Positions 33,387 to 45,181 of a stretch of DNA of 64,000 nt are shown here, piece after piece. Source of the DNA: Spinacia oleracea (taxonomy: Eukaryota > Streptophyta > Magnoliopsida > Caryophyllales > Amaranthaceae); NCBI RefSeq assembly GCF_020520425.1, contig NC_079492.1, forward strand, positions 37,947,542 through 38,011,541. The letters run 5' to 3'. A program made the position numbers and the translations under genes. The number at the start of each line of letters is the position of its first letter. The stretch's first letter is position 1. Under the pieces are notes generated by a model. It was not told where the DNA came from. It made no database searches and saw nothing but the letters and a program-made list of their open reading frames with translations.

Positions 33387-34674
33387 AAGATCAGAAAAGC
33401 ATTGAGCAGCTCGAAGCTGCAGTTCTGGACAGAACGTCCACATGGATGGATGATATAATTAACTTCAACATGAATGGAGTCCTACAAGAAAACCCAAAAC
33501 AGGCGGCAAAACTCCAGAAAAAATGCTCCTGGTTTGAAATGTGGAACGACACACTGTACAAAAAGGCCTATTCCCGTCCTTTGCTGCGATGTGTGACGCC
33601 CGAGAAAGGACAAGAGATCCTAGAAGACATTCACCAAGGGTTGTGTAGTTCGCATATTGGGGGAAGGGCCTTGGCTGAAAAGGCACTTCGAACTGGCTAT
33701 TATTGGCCGACTCTGAAGGATGATGCACTTTCTCTGGTTAAAAGGTGCGACAAATGCCAGAGTTTTGCCCATCTGATACACCGGCCGACTCAGACTATGA
33801 CTCCCATCACAAGTCCAATACCCTTTTCTAAATGGGGAATGGATCTCCTAGGCCCATACACCACTGCACCGGGAGGGAGGCGCTCTGTCATTGTTGCTGT
33901 TGATTATTTCACCAAGTGGGTGGAAGCAGAGGCATTGAAGAACATTAAAACTTATGATGTGAAGGCATTCATATGTAAAAACATCATCACCCGCTTTGGT
34001 GTGCCACAGTCGATCGTTTTTTACAATGGACCGCAATTCGAGACACCGAAACTCAAGGATTGGCTAGCCAGACATGGTATAGCCGGCCATTTCGCATTGG
34101 TTGGAAGGATGCATGCAAATGGACAGGTTGAGGCTTTTAACAAAATCATTTATGAAGGAATGAAGAAGAAGTTAGATGAGGCAAAGGGATTGTGGGCTGA
34201 CGAGTTGCCAAATGTCTTATGGTCAATCCGTACTAGGGCAAAAAACTCGACTGGAGAAACACCATTCTTGCTGGCTTATGGAGCCGAGGCGGTCCTCCCT
34301 ATAGAAATGTGTGAGCCAACACTTCGGGTTATGCTGTACGATGAAAACGCCAACTGGGAAATGATGAAAGCTGCCTTGGAATTTTTGAAGTGAGAGGCAA
34401 CGCTGCCCTAAGGCAAGAGCTATACAAGCTCCACATGTCCATAGAATACAACAAAAGAGTCTCGCGGCGAGTTCTGAAAGTGGGGGACTTTGTTCTTCGG
34501 AAGATGGAGGCTGTAGGATGAGCGAATGAGCAAGGCAAGCTAACTCCCACCTGGGAAGGACCATATGAGATATATGACGAGGTTCGGGATGGCACCTATT
34601 GCATCCAGGACATGCAAGGTCGGCCTATCCTACGGACTTGGAATGCAGACAATTTAAAGAAATACTTTTTCTAG
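33387..34674 (+). pseudogene. Element B integrase (second catalytic Asp lost)
   Basis: Zinc domain: SSHIGGRALAEK and RCDKCQSF. The first His of the usual H-x3-H pair is kept but the second is Glu. Core: the Asp of WGMDLLGPYT is present, but the expected DNGPQF reads YNGPQF near 34017, so the second catalytic Asp is Tyr. Glu is present in NGQVEAFNK. A frameshift near 34390 and a TGA near 34519 precede the GPY/F module (PTWEGPYEIYDEV). The last stop is 34672-34674. Even without the frame breaks this integrase should be dead. Confidence 0.83.
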
Positions 34675-36222
34675 GTAGCGACGGATTGATAGCTGTTACT
34701 AAGGGACATACTCAAAAGACCCCTGACGGTCATTATAGAGTAGTATGATGTAATGTACTTGGCTAAATTCGCCTTACAAATATTATAAATAATACTACTC
34801 TACCTATATTGCTTGTTTTCTTTTTACTAATAACTGATGACGCTAGCTCAAAATAAGCCTAATCGAATGAAGGCCTAAGAAGTGGCCCAGATTAGCAAAC
34901 AATACCAGCAAGCCTAATTGATTGAAGCCTAAGAAGTGGCCCAGATTAGCACCCGTCATAGGATGATCACCTATTCAAACATCTAACTCGCACTTAGCCA
35001 TTACGGCAAGCTTGTTCCTAAAAACAAGAATTGCTCTGTAAACTGTCTCGCGGCATACAAGTATCACTTACTTAGCCGCTGCGGCAAGCTTGTTCCTAAA
35101 AACAAGAACTGTTTTGTAATCTTCCCCCGGCATACAAGTTTCATCTACTTAGCTACTGTGTAAACACTTGCACTACAGCAAGCGTATCCTTGAAAACAAG
35201 GAGTGTTTGATAAACAGCTCCACGGTGATGTTTTGTGCCGCCCATAATGTTGCCGTCCATCTGACGAGCATGTCTAGCGGCAATCATACCTATTGATTGA
35301 CTTGCGTCAATCAATGCTAACATAGACACGCTCGTCAGAAAAGGTGACGACCCTATTTCGTTATTAGCCGGGACATGAAGATCGGCCTTGAGGCAAGCGT
35401 ATTCTTGAAAACAAGGAGTGCTTGATAAGCAGCTCCACAGCGATGTTTTGTGCCGCCCCTAATGTTGTCGTCCATCCTCATCTGACGAGCATGTCTAGCG
35501 GCAATCATAACTAATGCTAACTTGGAAACGCTCGTCAGAAAAATTGACGACCCTTTTTCTTTATTAGCCGCGGCATGAAGATCGGCCTTGCGATAAGCGT
35601 ATCCTTGAAAACAAAGAGTGCTTGATAAAAAGCTCCATGGCGACGTTTTGTGCCGCCCATAATGTTTCCGTCCATCCTCATATGACGAGCATGTCTAGCG
35701 GCAATCATACCTTTTGATTGACTTGCGCTAAATCAATTCAAACATAGACACGCTCGTCAGACAGGATAGCAACCCTATCCTCTAACTCAAGCGGCATAAT
35801 TGTTCCGCCTTGCGGAAAACCTCTTGAAACTAAGGATGGTTAGCTATAGGGTGCAGCGGCAAAGTAGCAAGCCGCCCTTGACGTTGTCGTCCGTCTTCTT
35901 CTGGCAAGCTACCCGTTTTAGATATGGCATTAAGACTTGCCTCACAATAATCATTCCTATTGATTTGAATAATTGTTAAGAAAAAATTATGTATAACACA
36001 CAAATGGAAATACACTAAAGGAGGCAAGGTGTACCCCCATTCATTCAAGACGCCCAAAAATGGCGCACAAAAACAGCCAAATATAAAGTGTTAGTGCTCA
36101 TCAGGCACAAAAGTACATACGCCGACGACGCAAAACATAGATAAACTTAAATTGTTTTTTCCCTTAGGCACAGGAACATCAAATTAAAATTGTTTTATAT
36201 TAAAAGGGACATAAACAGCAGA
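34675..36222. repeat. Element B repeat-rich spacer (tandem units with hairpins)
   Basis: Two copies of a roughly 75-bp unit lie at about 34993-35145 (GGCAAGCTTGTTCCTAAAAA). About three and a half copies of a roughly 200-bp unit lie at 35178-35900. Each large unit has CTGACGAGCATGTCTAGCGG and, about 50-60 bp on, AGACACGCTCGTCAG, its inverted partner. No coding sequence. It occupies the same place as the hairpin spacer of element A. Confidence 0.7.
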
Positions 36223-37563
36223 TCAGGAGGCAGGGGCATCATCTTGTTCGTCAAATGACACAAACTCTAGAGGCGGCAGACCAAGACATTCGGCAGCAAG
36301 GACAGCAGAACTATGCTCCAAACGGCGTTCGAACCAGGCGAAGTCATACTCCTCCATGTGGTTCTCCCATGCGTGCTTGACGACATCCTTCATAGCCTGC
36401 TTTCCTTGGTCATAAGACTCATGCAAGTGCTCCTTCAAAGCACGAACCTGCGACTTGGCGGCCTGCAGCTCTTCCTGCACACGCTCGGTCTGTTCGGCTA
36501 ATTCTTTAACCCGATGATAGTCCTCTAGTTGGGCTTGGAACTCCACCTTTTCAACTGCAGCCTCCTTGTTTTCCGCCACCAGCACCGTCATATCTTTGTC
36601 CTGTTAAGGATCCTCTCGAGCAGCTCCGCTTTGCTTGACTTCAGCGCAGCCACCTCCTTTGCCTGGAGATCTATGGTCATCTGCATTTCGATGCGAACCT
36701 CCTCGATCGACTTGAAGGCATAATCACCATGGTGAACGACATCAGCGACCTGCGTCTTGAGTTCAGCAGCCTTTTTCTTCTTCTTCCAATTTTTGCAGAA
36801 CTCCATACGGATGAACAACTACAGAAAGATCAATATGTTGGCAAGCACCCCAAACACAAAATAAGAAACCAAAATAAACAGAGACTCACGTCAAGCAACC
36901 TGGCCTGGATTGCACCAAATTGGGCATCAGTTCGACCAGGAAGGGAGGCGAAGTAATCTTGGGGGACGGCCTTATAAACACTGCGATAAATGGCCGCTCT
37001 CTCCCTTGATGAGAAATGAGGAGTGTCAGGGATACGCTCGTCCTCCGCCAGAGCTGCCTGCTCGTCCTCTTGAGCTATAGGAAAAACAATGGCCTTAGGA
37101 TGACGCGGAGCGTAAGAAGAACTGCCAGAGGAGGCTCGATACGTCTGTACGACATTCGAGTAAAACTTACCACTCGATGATCTCGCTCGGCGGGCTAGCT
37201 CTTTAGGTATCTGCGAGCGGACATTAGCTGGAATGCCGGCCAAGGGATCTTCTTGCTCGGCACGGTCCCCACCCGATTTTGATTTGGACACCAAGTCCAC
37301 AACCAAGGATGGCTTATCCACTACTTATTCACCCCCACCAAGGTGAACGTCTTCAAGAGCTTGCGACTCCTCCTTCTTGGCCAAGCGGCGAGGCTTAGGG
37401 CGAGGTTTCTGAAATGTGCTCGGCGTCTCCGATTCAGCCGGCGGAGCCCTCTTCCTAAGCTGCGAAAGGCCGGTGCCCTTCGCCCTAGCAACCAATTTTG
37501 CCACCTCCTTCGCTTGCTGTAAAAAACACAGACAAAAAGTATTAGGGAGCTTGGTACTTAGAA

Positions 37564-37940
37564 ACAATCACAGATCACTCTCTAAGAAGTGATCCGTCAT
37601 CGAAAAGGCAGCTTGTCAAAAATAAATGACGAGGCGAACTCTAGCAATCACAGGTCACTCTCTAAGAAGTGACCCATCATCGAAAAGGCCGCTCGTCAAA
37701 AATAAATGACGAGGCGGACTCTAGTGATCACAAGTTACTCACTAAGTAGTGACCCGTCATCGAAAAGGGCCCCTCGTCTAAAATAAATGACGAGGCAGAC
37801 TCTAGTGATCACAAGTCACTCGCTAAGTAGTGACCCGTCAACGAAAAGGCCGCACGTCAAATATAAATGACGAGGCGGACTCTAGTATTCACAAGTCATT
37901 CTTTAAGTAATGACTTGTCATAAAAAAGGACCGCCCGCCC
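37564..37940. repeat. 80-bp tandem repeat, about 4.7 copies, in antisense-ORF intron
   Basis: The unit begins ATCACAGATCACTCTCTAAG and ends ATAAATGACGAGGCGGACTC. Successive units differ at several positions but keep the length. The array sits between two exons of B's antisense ORF. Confidence 0.85.
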
Positions 37941-38710
37941 AAGTAGTAGCGGGGCACATTTAATTAAGAATGTATCAAAGTAATGATTAACCTTCTCCTC
38001 CAACTGGGCAGTAGCCTTTTTCGTCTTGGCCTCATAAATATCAGCCATCCAATCGGTCATGTCTCCCTTACCAATGTCGACATCCTTCAAATGGCTTATC
38101 CCTTCTTCTGCATTGGCAAACATGATTCATGGTCAAGAAAAAGAAAGAAGCGAAAATTCCCAAAAAGAAACAAAGACCTAAATTGCTTGGCCAACGAGCT
38201 AAAGGTGCCACCTCTAGTCATGGAATACCCTAGACCAGTGGCAGCTAAGAACGCCTCATCTCGAAGTTGGCTTATGTGCGGCAACCACTGAGCCGGCACA
38301 TGAGAAGATTTGTCAGGCGTAAGTTGTTATGTGTCCGCCTTGAAAAGGACATTAATCTGATCCCACTCCGCGTCCGTCAAGGGAGGGAGTGCTTTGTCAC
38401 TATCCATATAGTTGGCCGCTCCGCTCCAGCGACCCATCCTATAGTACATGTCCTTGTCGTCTGTGTGGAAGATGAGCCACCTCTTCCGCCACATATGCCA
38501 CTTAGAGTTTACCTACCACCGTCTAATAGGTGCCACGACTGCTCAAAGTGAACCAACCTTTGGCGGCATTAGGAAACCGAGAAATAAAGACCAAATGAAG
38601 AAATGCGTTAAAAGACGGCTTAACGTTCTGCAACGCACACTTGGCAATGTAGCCAAAAACGCCGGCCCAAGAATTTGGGGTCAACTGGGCCACCCCAATG
38701 TTAAAGCCAT

Positions 38711-38945
38711 CACTAGTACAAAAACGCTCATTTGCGTCGGTACAATTGCCTTGCTCATTCCAATGAGCGACGCAAAAATACACATTTTGATTTGTTAATA
38801 TGCTTTGCGTCGGTGATTTACTTATCTATGACGCAAATGGACCCTATACAAGTGAATTTAATGATTTGCGTCGGTGATTAGTAAAACAGCGACGCAGTTT
38901 ACTCGTGAATTACGTCACACGCGTATAATTGAATGACGCAAGTGA
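38711..38945. repeat. CACTA-1 left subterminal repeats
   Basis: Repeated TTTGCGTCGGT and CGACGCAAA words in both directions form several hairpins. Similar words recur at 43410-43570 near the right end. Confidence 0.8.
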
Positions 38946-39350
38946 CATTTTGTTATTTTTTCACTTATTTTCTCGCGTTAGATCCAGGTCGAATAGTCGA
39001 ACTTTTCGCCTCTTCTCCTCTCCTTCTCTCTCATCCTCCTTTCCAAATCTCCATTGTCGGAACTCCAACACCTCCCATCTCACCTTCAAAATTTCAGAAT
39101 CAACCTTATCCCTTCGAAGTCTTCTCTCACCAAGCCGCTCCTTTCTATTTAATCTGAAAATTCGAGCTCTCCGAAAATGGGAAGAGGGGCAAAACCCTAG
39201 GTTTCGGCGCGGGGAGAAAGGTGACATCCTGAAGCAGAAAGGCTTAGTTTTTGAAGGTTTTGAAACACACCGCACTACTGGATCACGAATTGTTGGTGTT
39301 GGAGCTCTAGTTTAACTCGCCGCCGTCCTTGGCTACCTTGATGCTCAGGT
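38946..39350 (+). other. Exon-like 5' segment in CACTA-1
   Basis: A CT-rich, higher-GC stretch ends at a plausible donor (GATGCTCAG|GTATCTTC, about 39349). It looks like the first exon or 5' UTR of a captured or chimeric gene in the same direction as the GCP5-like exons. Reading frames exist on both strands, but I recognise no protein. Confidence 0.4.
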
Positions 39351-39881
39351 ATCTTCTATGTCCTATCTTGATTTCCATGTTTAATTAATTTGCTTTGAAT
39401 TTTTTAATATGAACTTAGGGTTTAGTTATGTTGGTTAGTTTGTGAATTCAAGTATTTTTTTTCAATTTTTTATATGAGTTTCGCTGTGCATTTGATGATA
39501 AATTAAGTGATTGATTTGAATTTGATGATAAATTAAGTGTTGAATTGAATTTGATGTACTGTGACCTTATTTATTTATTTATTATTATTGATGTTGAATT
39601 TCTAGATTTGTTAATTTTACATATAATTAAGAGAAATTAATTACATATTCTAATTTTCTACTCTACGGATTTATCATGGTATACATGTATTCACTAGTCT
39701 TCTGTTTAATTTGTTGATTTGATTACCCAGAGCATATAATAAAATAGTTTCTCGTTGTGTGGATTGGATTTATGTGGCTTTACCCTAAAAAATGTAGTGC
39801 AAGCTGAATGACGAGGACTTAAAAAGAAGGGGTGAACTCAGGTTAAGGCAACTGGAGTTCAATATGATTGTTGTATACTAG

Positions 39882-40201
39882 GCTAGGCTCTGCTACGGAT
39901 CATGTGGCACTGGCTCTGCACTCTGCTGCTGAAGTGGCTGTCCATATCCTTGATCATCTTTACAAGACGCTAAATGAAACTTGTCTTGTCCAGGGTGGTG
40001 AGGTTGTTAAAACGTAACTAGCCCTTTTGTTTTAATTTTGGTATTTTAATATTTTTTGTTAATTGAGTGAAAAACGATGCAATTTTTCAGGAGGAGTCCT
40101 ACAGGATGCTCCTTTATTTATTTCTTGGAAGTCTATTGCCATATATTGCGATCCTTGATAACTGGATATTTGAAGGAATTCTTGGCGATCCGTATAATGA
40201 G
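39882..40201 (+). pseudogene. Captured gamma-tubulin complex component 5-like exons
   Basis: Two adjacent exons keep their introns. Exon 39882-40002 encodes HSAAEVAVHILDHLYKTLNE and CLVQGGE, then GTTGTT. Exon 40091-40201, after TTTTTCAG, encodes ESYRMLLYLFLGSLLPYI and DNWIFEGILGDPYNE, then GTAATT. This matches my recollection of plant GCP5 (Spc97/Spc98 family), in the part before the GRIP2 core. Retained introns mean capture at the DNA level. The flanking GCP5 exons are not seen, so the piece is not functional as GCP5. Confidence 0.6.
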
Positions 40202-43200
40202 GTAATTCCATGAGAGGGCAGTGTCCATAATTATTAATCTAATGTTTCTTAGGATCTTTTATCTCATTAGGTCTATGATAATTATCTGAGAATTGCTTCT
40301 AGGATGTAGCTTGGGATGTATGGGAGGATGTATCCAGGGGTCGCAGAAAGGAAGAATACATAGGTGGATGTCAACTTTGTAATCTTGTCTGAGTTTAAGG
40401 TGAAAATATTTGAGTTTCAGTGGTGAACGTGTATTCTGGGATGATGAGATTCATGGGATCATAACAAGGGCCATTCTGTTATGTAAAGGTTGGTCTGTAA
40501 TAGATTTTCAACTTGAAATTCCACAAAATGTTTTTAAGTCACATGTATCTTTAAGTCATGCTATATGTTATTATAGACCGTTATTTTTCTGTATCACCTG
40601 TTATAATCCGTCATCAAAATCATTAAGCATATTGATACAATTGAATTCACTATATAAGGATATTAAGATAAGATTTCACTCAGACATTTGGTCAAAAATA
40701 AAAATAAAATTACACTCATTTGTGATGTTTATTATTTAATTCGTAGTTCCATGAATTTCGAGGAAGAAGCTTGAATGATTTTTTTTTGTTTTGAAAAAAG
40801 AAATTATTTCTGGGTTTAGAAAGAGTAAGGTTAGACATCTGCATTTCAAGCAGTATTGTTGGAAACAAATGTTAATTTGAGCATTGTGTACTGTGATTTT
40901 GTTAAGTTCTATATTTCATTGACCATGGCCCTCTAATTGAGGAATGCTGAAATTGAAACGACTGTTAGTTGCATTGGTTCTTGCTGCATTGTGCTGTATC
41001 ATTGAGGCACGGGCGATAGTGGCCTTAGATTCTGTAAAATTCTGAAATGTCTAATTTATCCAAGTGTTGGAGTACGGATTTGGGGCTTGGAAGTGTGGAA
41101 TTTAACAACAAGAACTTTGGATTTGTGTACATTTTAATGTTTGTAATAAAGATTCTGGAGTTTTGGATTGTTGTATTCTATTGAAGTGTTTGTGTGTTTG
41201 CTGATTGTAGGTTGCATCTTGTTGAACCAACTAAGTAGAGGTGTTCTTGTTTTGTCTGTCCTTGTTCAAAGGCTGCACCAACTTCTTGTGGCGTTGCTTC
41301 TATGAAATGCAGCCGCCATGGAGGTAAACATTGCATTGTACACATTGGATGTGTTTGTGTCTCTACCTCTCTATGTCATACCCTAGCTAGTCAGTGCCAG
41401 GTTGCGGACTATCCCAGTGTCCAGTAGTGAACTACTGCAACATTCTTTGTTGCTTTTTGAAATAAGCAAGACTTTTTGAATGGTTTTCCATGTCCAATTC
41501 TTAGTAATATGAGTTCTTTTGATGGTTAGGTTTCAATTATTCATTTGAATTGGTTTACTGGTAGAATTTAGATGGATTTTTCTCTAGAAAGTTGGGGTCT
41601 GGGTTTGTTTGTGCAGCGTTCCTATGGGGCTTTGTTGTAGTTTGCAGTAGCTCTTTCATATATTGATGTTGATGTTCTTGCAAATCTGATGCAAGTATGG
41701 GATTTGATTCACATGTATCTTGTCATTTGATTCCTGACTATATTTATGTTAAGATTTCTTTGAAATACTAAGAGAGCTAACTTCTGTAGAAATCAGCTTG
41801 TGCTTCATTGGAGCTCAAAATCTGAGGTTAAACCTGAGTCAATTTATACTTCATTTTTTCCAAGAGAGATTTAATGATATTGTAGGTATTAGCCGTCGAA
41901 AACGTCTTAAACATGATTATTTGAGTAAGAAATATTGATTTCGTGTCCTTATTAATAAAAGATAATCTTTTATCTCTGTGGTGAAGGCTGCTAATATGCC
42001 TTTCACACTGAAAATAAAACTCTATTTCAATGTCAAACTCCTATGCCGTCCTAGTATGCTTTGGTTGTGCGTGAGCACCTATATTCTGCTCGTTTTTCTC
42101 CGTATTTCAAAGTAAATTTATTTAAATGTCTAATATAATGTAAATTTCTTTTTTGTTTTGACAGATCAGAAGCTTAAAAGTAAAGTCCATGAAATCGTTG
42201 GACGCGTCAATTGAAGATTCGGGTCACTTACCTCTGTCCCTATAGATCATTTGGTTTGTACTCTTCTCCCTGAACTGCTCTTGTACTGTGTTATATATGC
42301 ATGCGTTTCATTTATTTGGTTTTATGTAAAGAAAAGTACCTTATTGAGTGGTAAACAGTTGGTACATCTCATGAATTTTTGGGATTATTGCTTCAGATTG
42401 GTATATTTGTGTACATTTGTTGTATACGAGATTTATTGGATTTGTTGTCTACTTTACACAGGATCGCTCTCTTGACTTCCATGCATTATGTGCACTATAT
42501 GCTCTTATTGGTAATTTTTCATGTCTCGGATTACTGTTTCTTTTGATGTTAATATTTCTCTTGACATGTTGGACACGACATATTTCTCAAAGTCGTACTT
42601 ATTTTTTATCCATGGACCAACATAGTGTGATTTTGTGCTGGACTGCTGAATAGATGATGGATGGTATGTAGGTATGAATTAGGTACTTCCACTAATTTTC
42701 ATTTTTCTTCGTTCTTCTAGACAAGGTAGATATATATAGAGCTTGTTTAATCCATAAATAATTCACATAAGAGTTAATTGGATCTTATCTGAATTCATTA
42801 GCCTTTATAATATCGTTGAAAAATGGAACATATTTTAACATAATATAGTTATTGCTGTACCCCTGCTTTCAGTTTTGCATGATCAGAGAACCGCTTTGCT
42901 AGTGGCTGATTTTGTGAAGGTTGGTTTCTACTCACGATCTGTACACCAAAACCAATTTGACTGACATACTAAATGCACTTTTCTCATCACTTGCTATGCC
43001 TTGGCCTTGATTGTTGGGACGTTGCTTGATACTACACTGGAAGCAAGGGAAACATTAGAGGATTCCGGGCAGCAGCTATTTTTTTTTTGTTGGGTGTCAA
43101 GAGAAACCGTTAGATGGAATATATTGTTGTAGATATTTCAAGCTTTTGTATTGTAAGTCTTACTGATTTGATGTGGTTCTATTTAATAATATGAGTTGTC

Positions 43201-43225
43201 CATTTTACTATATAATAGGTTTCAT

Positions 43226-43228
<3 letters not shown>
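40202..43228. other. CACTA-1 interior, AT-rich, no recognised gene
   Basis: The stretch resembles intron and 3' flank of a plant gene: T-rich, with scattered possible splice sites, for example near 40303 and 41275-41322. I could not assign any protein. No transposase motif was seen. Confidence 0.45.

Positions 43229-43268
<40 letters not shown>
43229..43268. repeat. (TA)n microsatellite
   Basis: About 19 uninterrupted TA dinucleotides near the right end of CACTA-1. Confidence 0.95.
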
Positions 43269-43272
<4 letters not shown>

Positions 43273-44105
43273 TGAAACATATTTTTTTTACAAAATCCAG
43301 GTTCCATCAGTCTTCTTCCTTCAGCGGGTAAAGTTCCAAGCCTTCAGTCTGTCAGGTACTTATCAAGACCCTTTTTTGGTCAAAGCCAAATGATGAATAG
43401 AAGGAAAGAAAGTCATTTGCGTCGCACATTAGCTTAATGTGCGATGTAAATGGCTTATTTTTTTGGCGCTAAAAAGGTCATTTGCGTCGCACATTTAGCT
43501 AATGTGCGACGCAAATGAGAGTCATTTGTGCGACGCAAATGACCTTAAATGACCGATGCAAATGAGCCATTTTCCACTAGTGCATCAAGCACCACCACCA
43601 CAAAGGGGTGCGGCGGAAAACGCATGCCCAGTTTAATGGCGGCGGCATATACGGGGAACTCTCCATCAGCTAGGAGGCTCACGGTGGAGTCCAGGTCGCC
43701 AGCACCCTCATTTCATATCCTGGGCTGACGCACAGGTCGTCTCTAAGCTCGGCTCCGTGCTTGTCTAGCCATTTCATCCACCCTTGATCTGGATGAATGT
43801 CTGACGGAAGAAGGTGAGCCTCCTCCTTGCCACCCGGCTTGTCCAATGCCTTAGTTTTAGCCGGCGCTTCCTCTTGCGCTGCCTGACCCACCAACAAAGC
43901 CTCATCTACTCTTGTGCGATCAGAGGAACTGGCCGTCCCTTCAGCTCCCTGGCCAACATACTCGTCAATCTCTTGAAAGAGGTCGGCATATTCATCTTCG
44001 GGGGTCGGTTCTGTGGAAGAGTTTCTCTCAGAAGGTCCCGAAGCCTCGTCCCTCAGGCGTAAGCGGGTCGGATCTGCCGTTTGCTTTGTTCTCGCTATGC
44101 CGTCT

Positions 44106-44657
44106 GCATAGTTTTACAAAATACGGCTTAGGGAAGGTCGAGAATAAGGAAAAAGGACGATCGAGTATGTGCTCTGCCAATAATCACCTGCACGGCACTA
44201 AGAGCCTAACCAGCGCACGTCTATTGCAAGATTGACGTCCACCCACCAGGTTCAAAATACTTAATGCAAAAATTAACAAGTCAACGAAAACATATACGAA
44301 GAGACGAGACGCTAACCTTAATGAATCTGAGATGAAATCGGATGAGTTTTGTTGAAGAACAGGTTGAGTTTTGCAAGAACACGTTGAGTCTAGTGAAGAA
44401 CAAGGTTGAACCACACGGTGGCCGGAAATCGCCTACTGGTGTTGGTTCCTCGTCGAAAATCACCTGTTCTTGGGCTCTGCAAAAATATAATGAGCGTGAA
44501 AAATGAGGAATTACCCATTTTTTTTTTGAGGGGCAGAAGTGAGATTCGTACACTTGTCACCATCTCACAAAAAGTCCCCAAGTGTCATCTGAACATCAAG
44601 AGTCAAGAAGGGACATCTGAAATATTGTTTCCAGAAATACCCTCCTTGAGGGGTAAA
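44106..44657. other. Region between B antisense ORF start and 3' LTR
   Basis: It probably holds the first exon or leader and promoter of the antisense ORF. No clear exon was identified. A purine tract (GAGGGGTAAA, 44648-44657) ends at the LTR. Confidence 0.4.
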
Positions 44658-45181
44658 TGTAGTAGGCAAAATTACCGTGCCAGATTGTACCAGTAAGATG
44701 GCAACACGTGGCACAATTCATGCCTCGTATGCAGTCTTTAGTCCACGGGAGAAAAACAACATGTCCCACTCATTGCCTTACAGGTGGATAAATACTTCCC
44801 TATTTGCATCCGTATAAATGATGTATGCCTTTTGGACTCTTTCACCTGGCACAAAAGCCCCAAAAGCCCATTTATGTCCTTAATCTACATAACTGCAAAG
44901 GAGAATAACACATGTCCTCTCCTCCAAACTCAGCCAATCATATGGAGGAGTTCTAGATCATTCCTTGTAAACCTAGTACTATATAAAGCACCAAATCCCA
45001 AGGACAAGGACATTAAATTCCCAACAACTACAAGTATATTATGCTCTGCCTTCTCTCTACGTTTTCTCACTTACTTAGGCATCGGAGAGGAATATTCTTA
45101 TTTTGCAGGTCGGAGCAGAGACCGTGTCGTATTCTACCAATAACCTCCAAGTCATCACCTGATCGGAAAAACCCGACAACA
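44658..45181 (+). repeat. Element B 3' LTR (right border approximate)
   Basis: It starts TGTAGTAGGC after a purine tract and has a TATA box (CTATATAAAG, near 44980). A candidate end is CCCGACAACA at 45181. The 5' partner is out of window, so the borders rest on TG...CA and the polypurine tract only. Confidence 0.5.

Larger units (their letters stand above)
38711..43582. mobile_element. CACTA-1: CACTA transposon with captured gene pieces
   Basis: Ends: CACTAGTACAAAAACGCTC...on the left, and CACTAGTGGAAAATGGCTC on the reverse complement of the right. The 3-bp target duplication CAT lies at 38708-38710 and 43583-43585. Subterminal regions are full of TTTGCGTCGG/CGACGCAAA inverted words, as in CACTA elements. 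No transposase was found in 4872 bp, so it is non-autonomous. It interrupts B's antisense ORF. Confidence 0.88.
36223..44105 (-). pseudogene. Antisense spliced ORF of element B (PF04195-like), split by CACTA-1
   Basis: Reading leftwards from about 44105: an acidic exon (PTPEDEYAD), then a frame break near 43715. Next comes the family core, ADGEFPVYAAAIKLGMRFPP up to the CACTA-1 insertion. It resumes beyond it with FNIGVAQLTPNSWAGVFGYI and FPNAAKGWFTLSSRG. Further exons include KDVDIGKGDMTDWMADIYEA (about 37993-38123), a basic KPRPKPRRLAKKEESQ exon (37330-37515), one at 36890-37321, and two coiled-coil exons (36588-36818 and 36223-36591). The layout parallels element A. Removing CACTA-1 and one copy of CAT restores the local frame, showing the insertion is secondary. 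Confidence 0.7.
19468..45181 (+). mobile_element. Element B: degenerate Tat-lineage Ty3/gypsy element, split three times
   Basis: In order: gag, protease, first part of RT, [element A], rest of RT, RNase H, integrase, repeat-rich spacer, antisense spliced ORF (interrupted by CACTA-1), 3' LTR. The 5' end was displaced leftwards by D2 and E and is out of view. Gag, protease and early RT share one frame with three stops, and later parts also have frameshifts. An antisense ORF between pol and the 3' LTR is the hallmark of Retand-like Tat elements. Confidence 0.85.

Noticed and set aside
38929..39315. 128-codon plus-strand and 104-codon minus-strand frames in CACTA-1
   Set aside because: They overlap in an exon-like or UTR-like CT-rich segment; neither resembles a known protein, so only an exon-like segment is listed.
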